NCBI GenBank assembly: GCA_911728435.2 | Contig: OU452198.1 | Location: 15,844,001-15,908,000 of the forward strand | Source: Apoderus coryli | Taxonomy: Eukaryota > Arthropoda > Insecta > Coleoptera > Attelabidae | Reading direction: 5' to 3' | DNA length: 64,000 nt | In this document: piece by piece, positions 9,603-21,600 of the stretch | Numbering within the stretch: position 1 is the stretch's first letter | How the letters are laid out: each line of letters starts with the position of its first letter | Position numbers and translations under genes: made by a program | Notes under the pieces: generated by a model | Databases searched by the model: none | Told to the model about the DNA's origin: nothing | What the model saw: only the letters and a program-made list of their open reading frames with translations

Positions 9603-12600
9603 CTGAAACAGATTTATTAGTAGCTTAAGGAACAAAAAAACTTCAAATTATTTCACTAGGCTAAATTTTTGGTAAAAGATGAAAATAAATATTCATTAAA
9701 AAGACCTTTAAAAACATATTGCTCTACATAATTAAATAAATCACTTGATTTTTAATTAACTTATGCAAATATTGCATTAATGAAAAATTGTTTAAATGCT
9801 GTTCGCAAAAAGCTTTTGAGGCTAAAGAAAATAAAAAGAGACCACAAAATAATAGCACAAGACTATCTGCGATGGCAATTATTTCAACTTTACCCTTACT
9901 TAATTGTATTGTTAAACAAAACTGTGTCTTGAGGCACAACACCTATTGCTCTTCGTAGTGATTCCTGTGTAACAGTTTTAATGTTTTGTCCGTCTACCAC
10001 TACTGAACCAGTTTCAACATCATAGAATCTAAACAATAATCTAATGATTGTACTTTTACCGCTGCCTGATGGACCTACCTAAAATAAATATACTAGTTAG
10101 TAATTATGATATTACTTACTAATTTAATTCAGAGACTTTAATGTGTTCTATGAAGGTAAGACTCAAATTAAATTTATATTTTATATCAAATTAAAAACGG
10201 CCATGAACATTCGTTTACACTCAGGGTTTGTGGGTTTAATCGAGCGTTAATATAAATAATTAATTAAAAAACACATTCTTGGGATTTGTGATCGTATGTA
10301 GGTAATTTGGATTATAAATAAAAATAAACTGTTGCCCTCGAGGCACGAATAGCTCTCCATATTTAAGTGTAAAAATAATAATTTTATGACCTTTTTGTCT
10401 AAAATTTATACACATATTTTTTTTTTGTTTTAGACATCAGCTATTTTTTTTAAGTATCGGGTTTTGTTCCTTTTTCTTCTCTTTCAAGGCACTATTTATA
10501 CGTACACGTTTTATATTTCAGATCTTGTAGGCCAAGTTCTTGTACGCAAAATATTTGTTTTTTTTAGTTTTATTATAAAATTTATTTTGATCCCTTTTCT
10601 ACTATTTATGAATGCCTATGTAAACAAAATTGTTATGCTGCATGTTGTAGGTTATCTTATATCAAAGCTATATATAATTAGCCAATTTTTCTGTTATATT
10701 TGGAAATTTTTTTTGACCCTTTTTTACACTATTTTCGAACGCCTGTGTGAACCAGTTCATTTATGTAACATTTTTTAGGTTATATTCTATTACAACTATG
10801 AAAAAGCATTCCGTATTTCGAATAAGCTTAGGAAGTATATATTTTTTTATTTTGACCCCTTTTACAGTATTTACGAACGCCTATGAAAATAAGTTATTTA
10901 TAACACATTTTATAGGTTATATTCTATCAAAGCTATAAATAACTAGTCAATATTTCTGTTATTTTTAAGAAGTACGTTTTTTTCTAACCTTTTTACCCCA
11001 TTTTACACTTTATTCGTATGTCAATGTGGTCTAATTGTTTAGGTTAAATATTTTGGGTTATATTTAATTAAACGCACAAAAAATTAATCAACATTTCGGA
11101 TAAGTTTAAGAACTATGTTTTTTTTTAATTTTTGAACCCTTTTTTAAACCCCTTGCCTACGCTCAATGTTAATCACCACCTATAAATATCCTGTAGTATT
11201 TTCGTACCAAATATGGTTAAAATCCGTTAAGTGGTTTTTGAGTTATCACGGATACAAATTTTTTCTGGCCCTTCAATAGAATTTTTACGGTATGGTACAT
11301 TAATTTTTGTCGTGTATTTTTAACACCAATTCAACTAGTTAAATATAAAAAAAAATTACATTTTAATTATTTTTTTTTATTTTACCCCCTTTTCTACTAT
11401 TTACGAACGCCAATGTAAATAAAAATTTTATGCTGCATTTTGTAGGTTATCTTATATCAAAGCTATAAAGAGAAAGGTGGACATTATTAACCCAACTCTC
11501 AGCGGTGAGCAAATTTGCCTTTTGGATAAAGTCAAATACCTGGGAGTAATCCTGGATAAACGACTAATCTGGAATCAGCATATAGAGAAAACCATATCGA
11601 AAGCCACAGCGGCCATATGGACGTGTCACAGGCTACTCGGTAGGACTTGGGGGCTAAAGCCAAAGCTCACATACTGGGTGTACCAAACAGTCATTAAACC
11701 CATGGTTACATACGCCTCATTAGTATGGTGGCCAAAAGTTAATATTAAGCATACACAATGCCGTCTTCAAAAGTTGCAACGGCTTGCATGTTTAGGAATA
11801 ACAGGGGCAATGCGAACTAGCCCCACAGCAGCGATGGAAACGTTGCTGCATCTAATACCTTTGCCTGTCCTAGTCAAAAAAGAGGCAGCAATTAGCGCTC
11901 TGAAACTGGCACAGGTAATGGAATACAGATCTGGCGATCTAGAGGGACACAGGGGAATCCTGAATCTAATACCTTTAGATTCAGGAAGAAAACCGTCGGA
12001 CGCTTTGCCACGCAAACATGATTTTGAAATCCCATTTGAAGTGGTCATTGGAGACCGTCAAAAATGGCTAAATGGGGAACCACGATTCCCAGAAAACACA
12101 TTCGTCTGGTATACGGACGGTTCAAAATAAATAGAAGGGAACACAGGCATGGGAGTATACGGGCCTAATTGCCACTATATTCCAAGCAGAGATCAACGCT
12201 ATTAATCGTTGTGCTCAAGAATGCCTGCAGAGAGGCATCCCGGAACGGCAGACCAATATTATGTCAGACAGTCAAGCTGCGTTAAAAGCACTGAGGTCGT
12301 ACACCTTCACGTCAAAGCTAGCATGGGAATGCAAACAGACCCTAAAGCAACCGGCAGATCAGGGGAAAAAGATTACTCTGACATGGGTGCCAGGACATGA
12401 AGGCATAGAGGGGAACGAAGCGGCGGACCAACTTGCAAAAGAGGGCGCAAACGCTCCGTTCTGCGGCCCGGTACCCATCTTTGGCCTTCCAAAAAGCCAT
12501 ATGATGGAAGAACTTCGGAGATGGGAAAAGGAACAACTTAAGTCCTACTGGAGAAACACTCCAGGCCTGAGACAATCAAAAATGTTTATCAAACCTTAAC

Positions 12601-15600
12601 AGGCCAACGCAGGGAAGCTTATCCAACTGGAGAGAAGCGACAAGGCGAATTACAGGCCTTTTTACAGGACACCACCCAGTGAAGTACCATCTCAAAAAGA
12701 TGGGCGTAACCGAGGACGACACTTGTCGGTTTTGCGAAGACGCAACAGAGACAACAGAACACGTGCTCTGTGAATGCATGGCACTTTTCTGCAAAAGTCT
12801 AAAACACCTTGGAGGGGTGACCTTAACACCCGACGAGGCAAGGAATTTAGCCCCCAGAGGAATCTCTGCAAAAAAGTGCCATGCATTCACAGAGCACGTT
12901 CTGTTGTTTCTGTTGCGTTTTCGCAAAATCGACAAGTGTCGTCCTCGGTTAGGCCTTAGTGGGAACATAGCTGTCCCACACTTTTCATGAAGTTGATGAT
13001 TTCATGTCCCACACTTTTCATGAAGTTGATGATTTCATCAACTTCATGAAAAGTGTGGGACAGCTGGGCAATTCATAGATTAGAGTCATTCACAAAAGAT
13101 CTTCTGCAGGTCGAAGTGAGGGGAGGCCAAACCGCCTAAACGACTCCGATAAAACAATCTACAAGCCTAACAAAAATATAGAGAAAGAGGGGTCCAATTT
13201 AAAAAAAAAAGTTTGGTTTATATCGCCGAAATCGTTTTACTCATAAAAAATCTAACTACGCCACTGGATTATATACAAAAATCTCTACCAAGGTCAGTTT
13301 TTATGTTCCCACTAAGTTAAAGGTTAACCGAGGTACGAAAGGGTCCCAAAATGCAATATTTTCAATAACGCCCTGTAACTCGGAAACTAGAAAGGCTATG
13401 ACCATTTTGTTTGTAGCATCTTTTATTTCACAAAAAAGTAGCACGAAAACCGCAAGGTTCTATCTTTAAAAGTAACCTAGATCTCCCGTACGGACAGCCA
13501 AAATAGGACACCCTGTACAGATCATGCATGGTTGCATACAATCTATAAAAAACCTTAAATTATTTAATAGGACTTCTAAATTGGCAAAATAATGTAATAA
13601 AATCCAAAATAATTGAAGAATCTCTCTAGATAAATCCTGTTTCCACTAAAGATAACACGCAGATCAATAAAATATTAGTTATTAACAGCCAGTTTAACAA
13701 ACCTTATGTTCTTCATTTACTTTTTCATACTTGCCCCACATGAGATACATTTTTAGTCGTTCCGACGATTAAATTCTCACTCAACTACGAAATGTGTAAA
13801 GATTTGTTAAAAAAAGGCTAGAGGCCACTGGCTTGACTATTAATGAAACCTGAACGTAAAATTTATTTGTGCTCTGGTTAATTTGTCCGATTTGCTACAA
13901 AATCATTTCGACTTGCAAACCGTAATATTTTATCAATTAAATAAGGCATAACTAAATTATTGTCGCTTACCAAGGCTACTGATTTTCCCGGAGCTACACA
14001 AAAAGTAACATTTTTTAAAACAAGCTTTTCGGGCATATACCCAAAAGTAACGTTATTAAATTCCACACCACCTCGTTTCATCACCATGGGACTAGCACCT
14101 GGTGCATCAATAATATCCTGCTCTTCTCGTAATAAATCAAACATATTTTCCATGTCCACAAAGTTTTTCTGAATTGCTCTGAAATGAAAAAAAAATCGGT
14201 TATGTCACGCCAAAACTTTCCCGGAACGATATAATATAATCCAAAATATATGACCTGGGTAACGAAACAGAACCTGGAAATGGTCTTAGTCGTCTCAGGG
14301 GACTTCAAAATAGTTATCAGTCTTTATCTCAATTTTTTTAAGTGCATTCACAATAATAAAGAATCACTCCCTAAGAGTATGAACTATTCAGATTCAGGGA
14401 TTTCTGTTCTAAACCCTAAGATCAATCGAGCCACAAATTTTGTCACAAAACAGACACACCCAATCACCACCATTTACCGGCTTTTGTAGGTGCGCTGCCC
14501 CATCGATGCGTTCTCTCTCTTTTCGATGCTGTCTCTTCACATCCTCATGTCGTCGAAGCTGCTCTTCAAAAACTTGATGATCCTCGTAAATGGTACGCCT
14601 CTATCTCAGTCGGTCGTTAGGGATCTGCTCCCAGTTGTTCTTTACATATAAGCCACACTTCATAGAACATCATATTTATAGAACGTCGCTGTTATGATTA
14701 TCGAAGACTCTTGTCCTCAGACGGCTATATCTGTCCTCCATATTCAACCAATTCGATAGCCTGAAGTGTGCAGATATGCGATCAAACGTCCTTAAGTCGT
14801 AAGCAAATTTAATACAGGCATTCTGTATTTGCTGCAAAGAATATTTATCCCTGACAGAGAGGCAAGAGAAGTAAACAACGTCACAGTAAGACAGATGTGA
14901 TAGAACTAATAGAACACAGTCTCAGCCTAACCTCCGCAGACAAACATTCCTTGTGCATGTATAACATTTTTAATTTTGCAAACGATTTGCCAACGATCTG
15001 CTTGACATGGTCGGTAAAATTCATGCCACAATCCAGCCTCAAACCAAGGTTCTTACAAACCTCTCCAACTGTCAACAACGATCCGTTAATATACAATTTA
15101 AAATTACAATGACCACAAACGGAAACACGGTTCTTTCCAAAAACGACAACATCGGTTTTAGATTCGTTTAGGCTCAGTTTGTGTGCCTTGGAAACATTAT
15201 AAATTGCCAGCAGGTCAGATTTAATGTTAGAAGCTGCTGCAGTAATATCATCAAACGCAAATGAGTAGTAAATCTGTTTGTCATCAGTGTATTGATGAAT
15301 ACTAGAATATTTTAAAAATCTACCGAAATCAGCTGTGTACAAAGGGAGGTCCGAGGACACTCCCTTGAGGGCCACCTTTAATTATATTTTTAAAACGGGA
15401 AGTCCTTTCATTCACTGACACACACTGCAGGCGATTCTCCAGGTAGCTATTAAAAAATCTGACAGAAGTATTGGTCAACCCAAAATATTGCATTTTTTTA
15501 CACAATATATTATGATCAATAGTGTCGAATGCCTTGCTGTAATCCAATAAAATCAAACAGATGTTAAGGTCTTGATCATTAGAGCGAAAAATATCGTCGA

Positions 15601-18600
15601 CAACATTTAACAGCGCAGTAGTCGTGCTATGGTTCTCTCGAAATCCAGACTGTGACAGGCAATATGTCGTTTTGTTCCAGAAAAGTTTTGAGCTGTCTTG
15701 CAACCACCCTTTCCAAGACTTTTGATACCTTAGGAAGGATGCTAATAGGTCGGTAGTCAACTAATCCCGTAGGATTATTTATCTTTGGAATAGGCAGTTG
15801 GGGTCAAATCCACTTTAACATCCTCAAGTTAACACCATCAGTACCAACAGCATTGGTTCTAATAGTAGCAAAAGTTTTTGCAACTTCTGCAATTGAAACG
15901 GATTCAAAATTAAATTCCTCATCGGTATATTTATTATGCAAGTTTGTGGTATACTGTCAACAAAATAGTTATTAAATAAATCAGGGTCGTAAGATACATT
16001 ATCCTCTTACTGTTTTGTGACGCTGATATATCTCGTAGCACTCCAAAAATTCGTAGGTGATGTCTTCAATGAGTGATGAAAATAAGGTTTTTTTTCTTAA
16101 GAATTGCTTGTTACATAAAGCAACAAGACTTTAAGTTATGTTGGAAATTTGTTTCACACTACCATGCTTTCACCAGACGGCCGTTTCGTCGATCCACGTC
16201 TCATCAGTGGTGATCGGCAGGCAGCGTGACCCAAATCTCCAACATTTACAAAGAGCTTATACTAGCACGAGAATTGATTGAGAGAGAGAGAGATATGTTT
16301 TTGGCGACATCTAGCGTGAACAGGCAATATGCCGGGTGAAACACAGTTCACAAACGATATTTTTTTTCTGGCTTAACTGTAAAATTTACAAGGTTGCGAA
16401 GTTGTTTATAATATGCCCATGACTCATTGGTCCTATTTTTTTTATATTTAAGGTAAGCATTGTTTCTTTGTTTCATCATAAATTCTAAATTTGAGGTCAA
16501 CCACGGGGCCGGAGGTTTCGAAATACGGGCGGTTTTTAGAGAAGCATGTTTATTAAAAAGATTATCTATTTCTGAATTCCATATTGCGAGCAACGTGTTA
16601 ACATCTTCTAGTGTGTAAAAATCTGTAGACAATCACTATTCCCCCGGAAGTTCATCCTAAACAAGTTGAATGACAAGGTCTATAAAACCCATATATAGAG
16701 GACGATTTTGCTCCTGTGACTTTTCCTTGTATTTGCCTGACACTAATATCATGTCGGCTGTACCCCTGTTGGGTCTAAAACCAATTTGTTTCCTGCAAGT
16801 ACCCTTCCGAGTAGTAGCCGATTGGACAAAATTCTTGCAAGAACCTTTCCGACGATGGAGAGGAGAGAGATACCACGATAGTTTTCACATACGGACCTAT
16901 CCCGGCACGTCATCATGCAAAAAAACTGCAAAATAATTTTCGACATAGCGAATTGAAATTTTAAATGGAAAACCCAGTTTTTAAACTATTTTTATGTAAA
17001 TGTCCTTTGTGATTTAAATTTTTGCCACGAAAAACACCCTTTTCTTTGTCCTGAAGATGACTTTATAAAAGTCGAAACGTGGACAAGAGAACGAAAGTGT
17101 TTTTTTTTTACTGACCTATACCCAAAAATAATCAAATCGTAACTTTATATTGCCCTGGGTTGGGAAAGTAAAAATAAAAATGTACCATGACCTCACACGG
17201 TGCCCCTTGTTGTTGTAGAACGTGCTAGATTTCATTGATAAGACCGCATCCGTAGATTTAGTTTAATAGCACAGTAAGGGAACGTATGCAACGGTCCCTT
17301 GATATAGCAACAAACTGGACTTTGGAACAGGGACTAAGAATGAGCCCGTCAAAGTCAGCAACGATCGCTTTCCAGGAGGAAGAAAACAGAGGGACTAGGA
17401 CCACTGTATCTTCAAGGTGAAATCGTAAAAATGTCCGGGGAGGTAAAGTATTTAGGGGTCATTTTAGACCCAAAGCTTACCTGGACCGCACATCTAAAAA
17501 GAACCAAAACAAGAGCGCAGAGAACGCTTATGCTACTCAGAAGCTCTCATGGGAAAAAATGGGGACTAAACCCAAAGATGATGCACTGGTTGTACACTGC
17601 GGTAGTCAGACCACCATTGCTGAGTTGGACAGGGTACAGAGACTTGCCTGCTTAGCTATCACGGGAGCTATTTGGACTACACCGACAGCGGCAATGGAAG
17701 TTTTGCTGAACCTTCCACCCTTGCACATCATGGTAAGGGTGGAGGCAGGGGCGGCATTCATTAGACTGCGAGGGCTGGTAGGAACTGTACCCACTCATCG
17801 GGGACATACCAAAATTGGGGCATGTATTAGGGATGGCATCATAGACATATCCATGGACCACATCAGACCAAAATTTGAATTCGACATAAACTTCGAGGTA
17901 CATATTATGGACCGAAAAGTTCTTAATCAAGACTGCATGCGGACACTGAGAGGGATAACCTGGTTTACAGACGGGTCAAAAACCGAATGTGTAAGTGGTG
18001 CAGGAATATATAGTGAGACAAGGAACTCGAATCTAAGATTCTCACTGGGGAAAAATACATCCGTGTTTCAAGCCGAATTTGCAATTTTACAGTGTGCAAA
18101 ACTAAGTAGATTGACGGCCTATACAATTAAGCGAATCAATATATGTTTAGATAGCCAGGCGCCCTTAAGGACGCTAAAAAGACCTAAGGTGACAACTAAA
18201 CTGGTATGGGAATGCCAAAAAGAACTTAGGGCCTTGGCGGAACACAATAGGGTTAATCTAGTGTGGGTCCCGGGGCACTGAACCTGCGCTGGGCTTGGCT
18301 AAAAGAACGGCGCGGGAACTTCTGAAGTGCTGGGCCAAAAAAGAGCACCAGAGATATTGGGAACCTATTCCTAAGCAGGAACATTGTAAGAAATTCATAC
18401 CTGGTGCAGCAACAAAACGAAATGAAAAACTGCTAACATTCAGCAGGAGTTAGATTCAAATAACTATAGGACTCCTCAGCGGGCATTGCGCCCTCAGAAG
18501 TCACCTAAATAAGATGGGGCTCTATAACGGGGACCTGCAATACAGATTGTGTAATGGGGCAGTTGAAACATCTCACCATGTGATATGTGAGTGTGTAGCG

Positions 18601-21600
18601 TATTTTTGGGCACGCGCTGATTGCGCCTGCAGATATTGACACCCAACACATAACTGAACTCCACAAGTTAGTGGAGGGTACAGGGTTGTTGGATTGGGTG
18701 GCATAAAATACGGGGACTTTTCACAATAAGCCCATGAGGCTGCAGTGAAACCGGGGACACATGTCGAACGGACCCTTACAAAAAAAACCGTATATTTAAT
18801 TACAATGTAGAACCCAAAATTACTAAAACCTCTTATATCGTGCCCCATATAACCTGCATATATTTAAGGTTCGAGTTCATTGTTAGCCCCCTCACAGTGT
18901 CTCTGTGGTGAAAAAGAACATTCCTTTGGGAGCTGGATAGAATAGCATGTTAAGTTAGCTTCAATTTGTATAAGAAATAACTTAATGTGTATAAGGATTT
19001 CAAAGTCAATTTACATACAATACAATAACAATAATTTATAAAATATTACCACGTACTAAAATCTAGACCAAACAATTCTAATATATTAATTAATCAGCGA
19101 CAAAACAGTTGTTTGTAAGCATAGGTTCTCACTGGAATGTTTTTGAATTTGTTTGAAGGAGCATTTTATTCAAATTTAATTGTTTAGCACGTTTGCCACA
19201 TAAAAAGAAGATTAAGTTTAGTTGGGAAACGGATCTGATCGGCAGGGAGTTGAAAAAAGGGGGTAGCTACTGTTATCATTATAACTAAGTCTAAAATGAT
19301 ATTTCTTGTGAAAAACATACCTGTAATATGTGCCGAACCAATTCAGTGGCACATACAATTGGACCACATATGTTGCATACAAGGCGTAGTCTCCGGCTTT
19401 CAAAGTATGTTGATTCACCACTAAATATGCGCATAATAAACTGCCAGCTAATAGACCACCACAAATTATCACATTTTGTATTGTATTTAGGATATTCAGA
19501 GTGATGTTTGACTTGAATTCTTCTTTCTAAACCCAACAATATAAAATCTATTAGGTACAAATTCTTTCCTACAAGCACTTCAAATTTCACAAAAACAAAG
19601 ATTACAGGCAAAACTGTAGAAATGACTCGCAATAATTTAAAATACGTTGTTGTTACCAGACAAAAAAATTACCCATAATGGTGAAAAATAGCTTAAGTTT
19701 TTAGTTTAATACATTTGAAAAATCGTACGGAAAAGTAACTTTTCTGGACTCAATGCGGTAATAGTATATTACATAACAGGTGCTATTATTGTTTGCTGGA
19801 TAAACACAAGTAAGCTATAATTACTTATCCTTTTAATGTGGATAAACAGTTATTAATATTTATGATTTATAACAAATCTAGCACTATCTGACTTAATATT
19901 AAGCCCGGTTTAGCCAACGTTTTTGTATAACGCAGTGAATATGATTAGTCGTAGTTTTTGTCAGTTTTAGTGTATAATGCATAACAAAAGCGAGCGTTTA
20001 TCCAACATATATAGTCATAAAAACAAGCATAACCAAAGTGCCGAGCCAATCAAAAAATGCGGGCAATAATACACAACATGATTATTTTTATTTTTGTTTG
20101 GGCCATACCAAACAATAAACGTTATTCTATGTTAGCAAACATTTAAAACAATTTTGTAAATTAAAGAATTTGGGGATTGTGTCCACCCCTATCACAGGGC
20201 TAAAGCGATTTCAACCAAAAACTAATGGGTTCATCCACTGCCCCAAACTCATATACCAAAATTTAGCTCAATTGGTTTAAGTATTTAGGCGCTATCGTGG
20301 AAGAATACATAAACACACACACAGACAGACAAACTTCCATCTGGAAATGGTCTTAATCGTCTCAGGGAACTTCAAAATGGTTCCGTCTCCACCTCAAAAT
20401 TTTATTTAGCGCGTTCACAATATTTTCTCTATGGGTTGGGAAAGTAAAAGAAAATAACTATTAGAATCCCGCATTTACATCTGAAACTAACAGTCAATCT
20501 ATTTCGTTGAGCATATTTAGTTTGGTGATGGAATATTTAATCTGTTATTTGTTATAGAATGAAACTACATAAGACACATAAGCAACTGTTTCAGAATAAA
20601 TATTTCACCTCAAGAGTAAGAAGTTTTGCGTTCTATTATTAAAAATGAATTTGCAATGGGTATATAAGAAAAGACTATTCCGTTCGATTTATAAAAGTGT
20701 TTGACGGGAAAATCAGTGGATATTATATGCAAATGGTAATTCAAATCCCTATCATTAACTGTTTTTTTTTTTTGAGTTATCTATTCAGAATTCTCGAGAA
20801 GTACCAATTTTCCGTGTTATATGTAACTCCGGTTATACCGCTAGTAATTAACAACTTGTGTCGCATAAATTCCAGACGGATATAGATTTAATATTTTTTA
20901 ATAAGCCACTTAAAAATACTTTTTTATTAGTATTTTTTCCGAAATTGGTTTCGATCCTTAAAATTTTCTTCAAGAAAATCTGGTCTCAAACTGTAATATA
21001 ATAATCAGCTAATCCTTTTGTAATGAATCCTTTACACAATTGGAATAATAATGATTATCTGACGCTTGTTTAATCTAAACGTTCTTTTATTCAGCCTAAG
21101 GTTGAAAAGGTCTGCGTTCAGTTACTACAATGTAGATCACTTAGATCAGGTCTAATTGCGCGACATATTTTGCCGACGAAAAGAATAATTAATCTAAATT
21201 TGACGTTTTCCATACGTATTCGAAATATGACCAAATTGAAGTTGTAGTACAAATAGAGAAAATAACCTATATGGAATGTTAATATTTAAGATATATTTCT
21301 TCGCATAGGTACCTGAAATTTGAGTATGGCTTCCCGAAAAGCATCCACCTCATAGTTTTCTGCTCCATAATATTTTACTGTTTCAAAATTTAGTAATGAA
21401 TCAACACTTCTCGCTCTTGTCTCATTATCAGCCAAATTCATTCGACGTTGAAATTTCGTCCGCCATTCCGTCACCGCTATTGTCAACACTACAAAAAGTT
21501 CCAAATATTTTTTATAAATATCAGAAAAGTTGTGGGTAGTGTAACAAATAGAAAAGTTATTATCAACAACAAAAAATATATAAAGGGAACATTTTCATAG

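Noticed and set aside
13878..14159. ABC ORF read straight through past Walker A position
   Set aside because: Homology stops at GKSVAL where a GTAAGC donor lies; Walker A is in the next exon at 10078.
14500..14700. Possible separate gene left of the CR1-like element
   Set aside because: Frame pieces are short and broken and show no family motif.
16670..16936. 88-codon plus-strand ORF
   Set aside because: It is the antisense shadow of a non-LTR RT fragment on the minus strand.
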